Assembly: GCA_037074615.1 (NCBI GenBank) | Contig: CM073518.1 | Location: forward strand, 2,604,001 to 2,668,000 | Direction of reading: 5' to 3' | Length of the DNA stretch: 64,000 bases | From: Leucaena leucocephala | Lineage: Eukaryota > Streptophyta > Magnoliopsida > Fabales > Fabaceae | Shown: piece after piece, positions 35,171 to 47,239 of the stretch | Layout of the letters: each line of letters opens with the position of its first letter | Position numbering within the stretch: position 1 is the first letter of the stretch | Notes under the pieces: generated by a model | Told to the model about the DNA's origin: nothing | The model's input: only the letters and a program-made list of their open reading frames with translations | Databases searched by the model: none | Translations under genes and position numbers: made by a program

Positions 35171-37067
35171 TTTAGATTAAAAATATTTTTGAAAGCATAA
35201 TTAAAAAAAAAATGGCGCTAGAATGTTATCCATGATGCAATTGAAAAGTTCTCGACATATTTTATTAGTTATTTAATTAACTGACAGTAAAAGCGATGTA
35301 ATGATTCAATACTCTCAAAATGAACATTTGAAGATGAAGTTGAACACAAATTATTCATATTATACCTCTTTTAATATGAAACCGGAGAGTTCCATTCCCT
35401 GCGAGGAAATAAATTTTTGAAGTAGCTTGGTAGATATTGTATTGTTTATTGATATTTGCATTATCTTTCTACGGTAATTAATTATATTATTTATTCATTG
35501 CGATCACCTAATCAATGCCTTCTTTAATTAAAAAGAAAGGGAGCCTCAAGCAAAGTTGGTATCGTTGAATCGCACTTTTTTCAGTTTAGAATTAGACATT
35601 TTTTATGCATTTAAATATAAATAATAAATAGGTTATATTGATCAGGACTTAATAATAAGTTGTGTAAGAAAAAAAAATAAGTAGACGGCCATTTTATATT
35701 TTATATTCGAGGGACTAAATTATTTCTTGCTGATTGATGTATGTTAGTCTAATTTTTTTTTTGACTAACTCGTATTCACCATTTTTAGATTCATTTATAG
35801 AACCAATTCATACGATATAATTTTTTTTCTGTTCATGCATTTGCTCATTCATTTTTTTAATTTATGGCATTTTTGACTAATATATTAAGTGAAAATTATA
35901 ATTAAAAAGCAATAGGTAGCTGTTGCTTTAAATAGAATATATTTTAATTATTTAAATATGAGATTTTGATTGTAAATGTATGGGAAGGTATAAATTCTAT
36001 TTGGGAGCCTAATTATACCTAATAATATTTAAATTTGACCAACCATTTGATAGACATGAATAATATGGTTTAACATGAATTTTATGGTTTATATTGATTC
36101 TGACATGATGATTTGTTTAAGGAAACGTGGATGTCGAAGAAAAGGAGAGAGAAATATGGTCAATAAAAAGTATACAAGCAATTTACTGTGTGAAAATAAG
36201 AGAGAATTATTATAGAAAAGAGGCATGAAATATAAATTTACGACACACGCACACACAAGTATATACACACGTGTAGACATTCATCGATGAAAACCATGAC
36301 ATTTTTTTGTAAATCTAGATATATTTAAAAATTAAAATAGACTAGTATCAATTTTAATAAATTTCAAGCTAGAGCAAATTTCGCTTTTACCGCCTTGGAG
36401 GCTTGATCCACTTGGATCCAATGAAAAAGAAATGCCCTGCACACACCAACGATACATAAGATGGTTTAAAATTATCAAATTATTTTAGTTATATTCAATT
36501 AAAATATAATAATTTAATTAATAATTTATTTTAAAAAAAGTATTAATTTTTTTAAAAATAAATATTTTAATTTAAAAAAAATTGGAACTCATTTAAATTA
36601 AATTAAAAAATTTAATTTTTTTAAAATAAAATAAAATATAAATTATTTTAGATAAATTATCTATCAACTAAAATTAAAATATATAGAGTTATTATATTTT
36701 AATTAAATTAGATAAAATCAAGCAGAGAAGTAAGTATTTGTTCACAAAAATCTATTATCTATATCTACGTTTATATCATTTATAATTATAATTTTTTAGT
36801 TATTTTTTATTTAACAGTATTATTTTTTTTCTCGTTATTTTCTTATTTTCCGTACTACAATAGGTTGATGGACTTGGGAGGATCGCTGAAGCTTCGGTTT
36901 TTTTCCAACTGGTGAGATTTATATACCCATTTAGGGCACTCGCCAAAGCGGTCCAGCGTCCCTCCAGCTCGTTAGCATCTCTTCCCCCAATTTCCCGGCT
37001 TTCGTGCCAAGTCACTGAGTCCACTCAATTCGTCCGTGTATACAAGCCCTTCGTCGTATCGGGGACG
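35171..37067. other. Intergenic region and SUMO-protease promoter side
   Basis: Very AT-rich, with a short CA/TA-rich stretch near 36240-36270 and a self-complementary AT-rich block at about 36480-36720. The final 200 bp are GC-richer and probably hold the 5' leader of the SUMO protease gene. An in-frame ATG at 36912 is discussed in the findings. Confidence 0.45.
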
Positions 37068-40000
37068 ATGGATAAGTCACCGCGCAGAGATCACGGAGTG
37101 TTTGATTTCAAGGAAGACGACGAAATTGCTGACATGGCCGCGGAGAAACAGCTCAATAAATTCGATAACTCTAACCTCGACGATCAATCCGTTTTGAAGT
37201 ACGAGTTTTTGGGATATGGTACGGCGATTTTAGAAATTATATTTCCTGTGTTAATATTATGTTCCTTCTGTAGCTGCGGTATGTTGATGTGTCTGCTATG
37301 GTCTTCGGATTGTAGCAGAGGGATACCGAGATGTTAAATGGTAATCCTGTGAGTTTGTGTGGAGTCAATGGAGATGAACGGGATAGAATTTTTCTCCAAA
37401 ATTGTTATTGCCACTACCGTTATTACTTTATACATACACACATTCATGTATGTATATGTGTGCGTGAGTGTGTCCGGGAATGCATGAAGTTGCAGTAATT
37501 GTTGATTAAATGTCAATTCTTCACCGAGAAAGGTGGCGCTGTTGTGTCAGAATTGGAAAATTATCAACTTCATGTATAGTTTATTGTTTGGTGTAGATGT
37601 GATCTGGGTATAAACTGCAGTGCATTAGGCAAGAAGCTTTGCTAATTTTTGCTTCTCCCTGGGTCACCCTTAGTGTCTTCATGGACTTGTTAAAAAAATT
37701 GGAAACATTGTTTTTGTCAGTAAATTGTGCATAATGTTTTGACAACTGTGTTCTAGCTTGTCTGCTTTAGGCGAATGCATAATATCAGCTTTCATTGAGA
37801 TAGATCAAACAGTCCTATTCTAATAATATGTTGAAGCATAGTTATATACTCTTAAATTATTTAATTGACCTGCTGACTTTTCAGCTATTATCTAATGATC
37901 TAATCTTAGCGTTTAGGATAGACTAAATTGAGTCAAGGTTCATAGAATCAATGGGCGGATCACATATGATGCACTGATCATTGTCCATGTCAAACTGAAT
38001 ACTCTATTTTAACGATTGGAGTTGTATATGTATAATGTGTCTGTAAACAATTTTGGTTTCTTTTAGAAAAAGAAATGGTTGTATGAGATTTATCTACGCT
38101 AAGTTATGGAATTCTTAGAGTTAAAAGGGCTTAATATTTTAAGAATTCTGACATTTGTGTTTTGGTGATGCAATTCAAAAATAGCAAAAGTTAATTACTT
38201 AAATAATGAAATCAATTTGAAACTCGAGCCTGGACAAAGTATTTCATATGTAAATTTATCATTTCCTGAGGCTGCAAATTAATGCGCTAGTTTCATTCAT
38301 TAATTTGTAATGTAAATTAGATCATATTCTAACTAGTGGTTTCCTCTGTTCATTTTAAGTAAAGAACATTGCTAGGCACCTTGGACTAAAACTTACTAGT
38401 GTATGGTTTGCCAATAGTAACACCACAAATATATGATTTGATCTGGGAAACACACAACTGTATTCAAAATTATAACTCATCATGTTATCATTGGAAAACC
38501 TAACACTTGTCATTTTTCAATTGGAGAAACCCCGGTAGCAAAGAGCCGAAGATAGAAGTAACTGTACATTTGTATTTCTTATTTGGAAACACCTTGATGG
38601 GGATGGGAGCTTTTTATATTGCACCTAGAATTAAAATAGACGAGCCAGGGCCAGGGGGCAACCTCTCATGTTTTGTATGGTGTGGGCTAGGAGTTAATTC
38701 CCTGAAGGTACGATTGGTTAACTCAGATCAAGAAGCTTTCCTAGAAAAGGTTGAAATTTGAAATTGAAATAAGAAAATAAGATGTTTGAGGTTGATAGTC
38801 TTGCTCTTTTGGTTCAATATATTTTTCTTTTGTCCTTTAAATTCTGTCATTTTGGTAAATTGCATTCAATCTTAAATGGTCTTTACAGTCTCCCAGGTTG
38901 ACACGGTCATTGTGAAGGATCAGGATGGTGGAAGTATTCCTAGTGTTGATGTTGATGTGGTTCGTGGTGACCTTATCTTGGAAAAGGGCGTTTCAGACCC
39001 CGCTTTGGGCACATCAGAAGCGAAGTTTGATCATGAAGAGGATTCTGAGTTGGAAGCTTCCCAACAATCAAAAGATACAAGTGGTGTTGGGCCTTCACCT
39101 GAGATGAGCCAAACAGATCCTGCCCTTTCAGGGTCTCCTTCCAGTGTACTGTAACTTTCATTCGTAAGATTACATCATAAAGGAATGCTTTGATTATGGA
39201 ATTCATATTTATGTTTTAGACCTTTTCAGAATTCAGTTGATGTTAATTCAGAAGCCAATGAGGGTCTGATCGAGAGTACTCCATCTACTCCTGTCTCTGG
39301 GACTACAGAGAATGGTGTATTTTATCATACCTAAACATTTGATATTCATTAAAGCCATTACATATTATTTAGAAACATTTTGTTTCATTGCTCATTGAGC
39401 TTTTTTATAATTTCAGTTTCATTGAATGGCTGTGGATTGAACTACTGCATAGAAGATTCTGACATGGTAACTCAACCTACTTTTGTTGACGAAATGGATT
39501 TCTGTAATGTTCAGGGACTCAAAATTTAGCAGAGTTTTGGTTGTTCTTGTTCTGTCTTGTGTTTGCCATGCAATAAACTGGTTTGAATCTCTGACCTCAT
39601 TCACCCCTCACCTCAACTGTTTTAATGTTTTTCTTTTCTTGATAATATAATGTAAAATAGAAGCTATTGAGGCTGCAAAATAAGTACTTCGTTAACTCTG
39701 TTGTGATGTTATATTCAAGTACTCTAGTACTGTTTTCCTTGTATATCGTGCTGACTTAGCTTTTGTATTGACTATCAATTTCATTTTTGCAATATTCAGG
39801 ATGATGCAGATTTGGAAGTTGTTCTTTATCCTGATTATATCATATATCAGGATAATTATTATTTGGGGACAAAGTTAACCTTTACTGATTGTTGCATCAA
39901 GATTAATGTTTCAACTGCATGTGGAAAGCAAGGGGCCTCCGATCTTGACTGGGCAATTGATGATGTTGTTGATATTAGTTGTAATTTGTTTCAAAGTGTA

Positions 40001-43000
40001 AGTTTTATAGTCCAAATGAAACTTGGTGGAAATATTTATTTTTTGCTGCAGTTCCTGATGTATAATTTGTTCAGAATGAAACTGTCATGATGAAGATTCG
40101 TGTAATATCCAGCCATGCATGCCCATCAAATAATGTTGACAGAACTGAAGGTCAGTATTGCAATTTCGTTCATTGAGCATTTTGCTAAGAAAAAATTCAT
40201 ATAAGCCTTTTGTTTTGGATAATATCTAGTGTTATGAGCTCATAGAATTTAATTGCAATATGCTTTCTTGTGTTGCTTATTATGGTTACTTTTTTGGCCA
40301 AATGTTGCTTATTATGGTGGGATACCTATATTTTTGCTAGGCATTGAGGAATTGAAGGCTGTGATTGCTGATTCCCATTGGCCCCTCAAACATGAACAAA
40401 TCACATCTATTAATGTGAAATACTCAGCTATCTGGAATGTTAATCTTGAGTAAGTCTTTAAATTATTTCTTTAATATCACCCTTGGTCTGTTAGTTATGA
40501 AGTTTTCAGTTAGGCTCATGTACTGGCTAAACGTCTAATATATTGATATAGATTGGAACTGTAAACTTTTGATTGCAACATAAGCATAAACCAAACTCTT
40601 TTTTTGCAAAAATTGACTTGTGTAAATTTTGATACCACGTTATTTCATTTTTTCAGCATAAATTTTACTTGATTTTATATCTATATGAAGCAGTGAGAGA
40701 GGAAGCCTAATATTGATTGTGATGGATTATTGTCATTGTGTGCAACTTTGTTCTCTTCCCGTTTCTTTGAAGTTCTAAATGCCATTTTGTGTCATTTTAC
40801 TATTGTATATTTAATTGACTTCATTTGTGTAGTGGGGATATGGAAGACGATGGAAACGATTTACATGAACCAAAGTGCTACTTCCCTAAGTAAGTAAAAT
40901 CTATTTATTCCTTTTTTTCTTAATGCTACATAGAAGTCATGATGACAATATTCCTTTTGAAAAATGGTTTCTGGCACGTTCTTGTTTCTCATTTACCTGT
41001 ACATAATTTATGCTTTCTTTAAACCTCCCTTTATTATATATTCTTTAGTCATTCTTTCGCTTAATGGAAGGTTTCAATTCCTTTTTTTTTCTCGAAGTTG
41101 CAAGCATGTCCTAAAAACAAGGACACTAACCAAAATTTACATGGGCATAGAATTTTGATGAAATTTGATTTAGTCCTTCAATTTTGAGTATGGTATATGG
41201 TATAAAATAGTCTTGCCAATCTTCATGCACTGAAATCTAAAGCTTATATATGATAAAATCCAGAAGAGGCCAACAAAGTGTGGAAGTATACTGCACTAGT
41301 GAGTGATGGATTTTGGTTCTTCTCATGTGTTCTTTCTGTCTCTCTCTCTCCGCCCTCCCCCCTGTTTTTGCTTCTTTTTGGGTTGTTTGTTCTGGTTAGA
41401 ACTCACTACTTTTGTGACTATCTGAAACAGTTTTGATGTACCTTTTGATGAAGTTATTTATCCAAAAGGGGATCCGGATGCTGTTTCACTAAGTAAGAGA
41501 GATGTTGATCTATTACAACCAGACACATTCATCAATGACACGATCATTGATTTCTACATCAAGTAAGTTTACGCTGCTTATGATTTTGTTTCTCTCTCTC
41601 TTTCAGTGGAAAATCAATATCAATATAAGATACAAAATCTATAGCAAGTAGCATTAGTCAGAAGTCATGAATATTGCAACTTATTCTTCAAACTCCGTGT
41701 GATGCATGAACTCACATGATTATAAATTTATAAATCTATTTAGATATCCAATAGGATATGATTGTTCAGAACATACTTACAGTTTTTCACTTTTTGTCAT
41801 TTTTGCTTATATTTCATTCTTATCAATTCTGATTATGTGAATAATTGAATTTCCTTTGCCCTTTGCTTGATCAAACTAAGGTGTAGTTATATGATATTTA
41901 TAAGATGTATTACAAATGAAGATAGATAACAATATATGTTGGCATCTTTGGGAAAGAAGATATAGATAAGTATCAAAGGGATCAACGACGGGTCAATGTC
42001 ACATGTTGAAAAATATTAAATAAATGTTCTTCATTCTATCCTGCTTAGTACTTGCTATTCTTGAAGATTTTATTAAAGTTTCGAACATCTTATTATGACA
42101 GATACCTGAAGAATCAGATAAAAGAGGAGGAAAAGCATAGGTTCCATTTTTTTAATAGTTTTTTCTTTCGAAAGCTGGCTGATATGGACAAAAACCCATC
42201 AAGTGCTTCTGATGGCAAAGCAGCTTTTCTTCGTGTCCGTAAGTGGACAAGAAAAGTAAATTTATTTGAAAAGGATTATATCTTCATACCTGTAAACTTC
42301 AAGTAAGATTTCTGTCATACTTCTGCGTGTCTCTGTTTTTTCTTATCAGAATTCTGGTGCTGACCAGCATTTACTTTGGGTTATAATGGCAGTCTTCACT
42401 GGAGTCTTTTAGTTATTTGTCATCCTGGTGAAGTGGTTACTTTTAATGGTAAGTTCTTGGCTTGTGTAATTCCTGTCTTATGAATCTCTATTCTCAGATA
42501 ATTATGCCATGAGTCATATTTCAGAGGAATGCCTGGATGAGTCTCTTAAAGTACCCTGTATGCTGCATATGGATTCAATTAAAGGAAGTCATAGTGGTTT
42601 GCAAAACCTTGTACGTAGGTATGTTAGAGCTTCTTTATTGTGCCTTTGAGTTCTTTCCTTTCCCCTTGACCGAGAAAAGTTTATGTATTTGATTAATAAC
42701 CCTAAGTCTGTGGGTGGATAGTATAATCCATATTTGTTTCTAGTATCTTCCTATTTGAACAAGGAATTTGGTTAAGTTACATGTTGATTCTTTTCCTATT
42801 AAAATTGACAGTTATTTGTGGGAAGAATGGAAAGAGAGGCAGAAGGACAAGGGGGATGAAGACCTTTCATCAAAATTCCTCAACTTGCGTTTTCTCTCTC
42901 TTGCGGTATTGCCTCCGATCATTTATTTGCATTTGATAAAAATACAACATTTTGGCAAGTTTCTACAATTTTTTTTCTCTTTCAAAATTAGAAATGCATA

Positions 43001-45105
43001 GAAGCAACTGCAATATAATATGCTTATGATTTATTTTGAACCTTTCTGTTCCCTCTTCTTGAGGGTGTGTTTATTGTTACTAATTTTTTGTGATTGAATC
43101 CCATGACAGTTGCCACAGCAAGAGAACTCATATGATTGTGGCCTTTTTCTTCTACACTATCTAGAGCTCTTCCTGGCTGAAATTCCTGAAAATTTCAATC
43201 CACTTAAACTAACCAAGTTCTCTAACTTTGTAAGTGGCATTCCTTTTCTTTTCTTCTTTGTAGGCCTTTTCCTTTGCTGGAATTGTTTTTATTTTACATG
43301 CTTTCTGAGATTAAGGTGTGTAAACTTTTGATCATGAAATTTGTTTATTAAGTTTTAGCTGTTGCTCACCCATTTGTCAGTATTTTATCTCTTTTAAAAT
43401 TTCAATGGGGTAATTAACACCTTTCTATTGATTTTTATGGTTTCTTGTATGATTCGAGTCATTTGATCTGACATAATAAAATTTTTTCCAGCTCAATATG
43501 CACTGGTTTCCACCTGCAGAGGCTTATCTTAAGCGAACTCTTATCCAAAGACTAATCTTTGAACTCTTGAAAGACCATTGTAATGTCTCTACCTCTGAAT
43601 ACAGTGACGGCCCCCATGATGTCCACTACTTGGGAAATAATGAAAACAGAACAGGAGTTCAATGTCTTGAAAAGGGGTTTAATTCTGCTGGTATCAATGG
43701 GCTGTCAACATCTCATGCTGCCCAGGGGATTGAAATCACTCTATTATCATCATCTTCATCATCTTTGGATCCTAATTCAGGAGCGGTTCTTAGGGAGCTT
43801 TTTGAGCCTGGAGCTACAGCAGAACTACTGGAACAATGCCAATCATTTGATCATAGATCATCTGATTACCGTCTCAACAATTCAATCTTTCCAATAGAGG
43901 TATCTTTTTTTTGTGTGTGTGTGGAGGGAGGGATGTTTTTGTACGTCTGCAGTTGCATTTGTGCTAAAGTGTATCGAATTTTTTCCTCTGGTCATGTTTA
44001 GTGTCCCCACATATTCCGTTGTAGCATGGATGGTTCCCTCACCCCAAATTTAAAGTGAGATTTTAAACGCCCATGCTTTGGGGACTTTAATGACACTTGA
44101 ACTGCTACCTGCAGTAAAGTCCCAAGTTGTGACTTAATTATAACCTATTCTATGATTATAATATTGTATTTTACTGTTATACCCAGTGCTATATTGATTT
44201 CAAGACCAGCCTCTGACTTGAATTTTCAGTATCTCTGATTATTGTAATGCTGAATCTTTCAAGAACTTTTACCAGTGCTTCCGGTCATGTTTGCTTGTCT
44301 GTTGCAAAGATTGTTTTCAGTGGATAAAGTCGTGAAATGCGTGCGTCTGGTTTCTCCTTCAATTCTCATCTATAATTGACTGAGTAAATGATGATGTCTG
44401 CCTCTCGTTGAGAATTTTTTCTCCTCAATATACCGATTATAAGCGAAGCAAATTTCACATGCTTTCTATTTATTATTTACATTGATATTGCAATACTAAC
44501 CCTCCCTTATCTCTACATAGGAAGATACAGAAACCAGTGAGCAGTTTATGTATCTGACAACAGCCGCAAACTTCCAGCAAGTGGCAGGAATTTCACCGCA
44601 AACCTCTGAGCTGCCTTACTTATCTAGAGGCAGTGGAGCCGAGACTTGCCATCAACCAGGGATCAATATACAAGCAGAATATGATAAGACTGGGCCTTCC
44701 CAGGTTGCATCAGATTGTGCTTCCGATGATTCAGATGATGTTGGGGTTATTGAGAATTTTTCGGTTGGAAATGAAGAGGGGCCATTTCAAGAAGATAAAC
44801 CAGATGAAAAAATTAATTATTCTTCCTTGGGAAATCCTTATGGTTTAACGGAAATTGCTGGTTCTGCTAACTTGTCCACATCTACTGTTGTGGAAAGCTC
44901 ACGAGACTCTGATATGATAAGTAACAGCAACAAGGATGGAGTTCTTCATTTGCATCAAGATTCTGATGTAGTTCATGAGAAGGTCACAGGAGATGTCCAG
45001 GTGACTGATGAATTTTGTGAGGAACAAGGTGCAAAGAGGCGGCGGCTTATGCCACTGGAATGTGAAAGTGATTCTTTGGAAATCATGACAAAAGAGTCTT
45101 CTTAG
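37068..45105 (+). CDS. ULP2-type SUMO-specific cysteine protease (SPF/ASP1-like)
   Basis: Sixteen exons read by eye, all in frame, give about 890 residues. The N terminus (MDKSPRRDHGVFDFKEDDE) and the regions DLEVVLYPDYIIYQDNYYLG and IEELKAVIADSHWP match plant ULP2-class proteases. The C48 peptidase domain spans exons 9-14 (about 41430-43230): DVDLLQPDTFINDTIIDFY, FHFFNSFFFRKLADMD, KWTRKVNLFEKDYIFIPVN, LHWSLLVICHPGEV (catalytic His), LHMDSIKGSHSG (catalytic Asp) and LPQQENSYDCGLFLLHYLE (oxyanion Gln and catalytic Cys). A long acidic, Ser-rich C-terminal tail ends with a basic AKRRRLMP patch, a possible nuclear signal. It should remove SUMO from nuclear conjugates; Arabidopsis SPF1/SPF2 act in flowering and reproductive development. 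The first intron is about 1.67 kb. Confidence 0.92.
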
Positions 45106-45617
45106 CATATGGATGTGAATGACTTTCGTTTCTTTTTTTGATGATATTGAACGATTTCTCGGTTCTGCTTTGCAAAAGATGTGTATAGTACCCCTTCTCT
45201 TCAGTGGTCGTTTCTACGGCTTACATGTAAAAACATGTGCTATTTTTAGATTCACTTCAATCTTAATAGATTTTTTGTTCAGGAAATCTTTCTGTTTTAT
45301 CATAGTGCTTTCATGGATCCCATGCACACGAGTATATTTTAACGTTGCATTTTCTTTTTCACTTCGGCCAAAGAAATATGAATTATTGTCAACCAACAGT
45401 TTTTTCATGAAAGATTTTTTAAGTTTCTTATTTTGTAAAACAAGCAATTTCTGAACAACAATTAGGGTAAAACAGAAAGATAAAATGAACAAAAATCTAG
45501 TTAAACTAGAATTATTGGCAACCGTTTTTTCATTTAAGATAAACTGGAAAGAATATAACACAGAAAAACGTCAATAGAAAATTAATAAATTAACTTGATA
45601 TAAACCGAGAGTCAAAT
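45106..45617. other. SUMO-protease 3' flank
   Basis: 3' UTR and downstream AT-rich spacer; no gene seen. Confidence 0.45.
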
Positions 45618-46112
45618 GAAAAAAAATGGGAAAAAGACAGAAAAAACTTTTTGAAATTAGAGAAGATAAAAAAACCTCTTAATTTTAAAAGGGACAGATT
45701 GGACAGGAGGCCCAATTTATTATTTGTAAATTCTTGTGTAAAAATCAAATACCATTATAGGAGTTACACATACTATTATGGGAGTTACAAATACTATTGT
45801 AGGAGTTACAAATACTATTGACAGAGTTACAAATACCATTGATAAAGTTGCAAATACCATTACAAGAGTTATAAATATTATTGGCAGAGTTGCAAAAAGT
45901 ACAATTTCTTCTTTTGCCTCAAATTTGCAAAAGACTGTTTATAACTTTGTCAATGGTATTTATAACTCCCATAATGATATTTGTAACTCTGTACAGAAAT
46001 TTATAAATGACAGATTGGGCCTCATGCTCAATCTGTCATTTTTAAAATTCAGAAGTTCTTTTTATCTTTTTAAATTTTAAAAAGTTTTTTATTGTCTTTT
46101 TCTAAAAATAGA
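45618..46112. mobile_element. Foldback element built on an approximately 21-bp repeat, copy 1 (intact)
   Basis: The outer ends are inverted: GGGAAAAAGACAGAAAAAAC near 45629, against TTTTTATTGTCTTTTTCT near 46087-46104. Inward of these, CAGATTGGACAGGAGGCCCAA pairs with TTGGGCCTCATGCTCAATCTG. The core is a tandem series of GAGTTACAAATACTATTG-like units of about 21 bp (about 45760-45890), followed by units in the opposite orientation (about 45940-46000). It therefore resembles a hairpin with a minisatellite stem. It is non-coding. Confidence 0.7.
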
Positions 46113-46436
46113 TATTTAAAAAAAATTAAGTGCAAATTTCCCCGAATCACTGGAATTGCCACATTCACCTGGGATAATTTCTTAGAAAAAAGACAAAAAA
46201 AAAAGCTTTTGAAATTTAAAAATATAAAAAAGACCTTAATTTTAAGAAAGGTAGATTAGGCAAGAGGTCCAATCTGTCATTTATAAATTCTTGTGTAGAG
46301 ATTAAATATTATTATAGGAGTTATAAATACTATTGACAGAGTTGTAAATACCATTATAAAAGTTACAAATTGTATTGGTAAAGTTATAAATACTATTGAT
46401 AAAGTTATAAATACTATTAATAGAGTTATAAAAAAT

Positions 46437-46441
46437 GTAAT
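46437..46441 (+). repeat. Copia target-site duplication, left (GTAAT)
   Basis: A 5-bp sequence immediately before the 5' LTR, matched by GTAAT at 51654-51658 immediately after the 3' LTR. Confidence 0.92.
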
Positions 46442-46651
46442 TGTAGAGATATTATAGTGATATTATAAGATATGTAATATTCCGTAATTAGTACAGAGGA
46501 TACGATATGATACTGATATGATATTGTATTATTAATGTCTAGGATATATCATTAATGTCTAGGATTACCCATTGTATCTATAAATACCTATTCAGCATAT
46601 CAATGAATAATATGGAGTATCTTTCACATCTCTTTTCTCCCAGAAACAACA
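46442..46651 (+). repeat. 5' LTR of the Copia element (210 bp)
   Basis: Starts TGTAGAGATATT and ends AACAACA, the usual TG...CA boundaries. By direct comparison it differs from the 3' LTR at five positions, so the pair is about 97.6% identical. A TATAAATA-like box lies near 46579. Confidence 0.95.
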
Positions 46652-46663
46652 TGGTATCAGAGC
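46652..46663 (+). other. Primer-binding site (initiator tRNA-Met type)
   Basis: TGGTATCAGAGC directly follows the 5' LTR. It is the usual Copia sequence complementary to the 3' end of initiator tRNA-Met, used to prime minus-strand synthesis. Confidence 0.92.
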
Positions 46664-47239
46664 TGTGAGTTTTGGATTTCTGTCTGGGTGTTTTTGGAGT
46701 CAGTTCTTCTGGTTTTTGGTCTGTTTTCCGACAGCACTGTGCTCGCCGGAGATCTCCTATTTTCCGACGATGAATCCAGACACGCGCCAGCTAGGGAAGA
46801 TCGCACGGCGCCGATCGGCGTTTCCCCAAAGTTTTGTGGCCATCTGAGCAGCGCGTGATCGTCATGCGCCACCGTTAGTTCGCCGGCAATTTCACGCGCC
46901 GGCGCGTGAGGCCTCCTCCGGTGACCTTTTCCGACGGCGTTTCACTTCTTTGGGATCGACTCAACGTCCTTATCATATCCCTGGAGTTTCGTGCCGTGAT
47001 TCCGACTGGTCCATATTGGGTCCTCCGGTGTTGATCCGTTCGTTCGCCGTGGTGATTCGTGTATTTACAGTTTTTGATTCGTTTGACCCCTTGAGTGGTC
47101 TTCCTCTACTGGTTTGAACATATTTGTTCGTACGGGGCTCCCAGTGAAGCTACGGTAATTGGATAATCCAGTTCCTTTGGTTAATCGTTGTGCGGTTGCT
47201 TTCGTGTTTTTCTTCTGTTGGTACTAATATGTTTCTTTG

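Noticed and set aside
45760..46000. Regular repeat of about 21 bp considered as a CRISPR-like array
   Set aside because: Units are contiguous and degenerate with no unique spacers, the sequence is a plant nuclear genome, and the array inverts in the middle; it is a foldback minisatellite.
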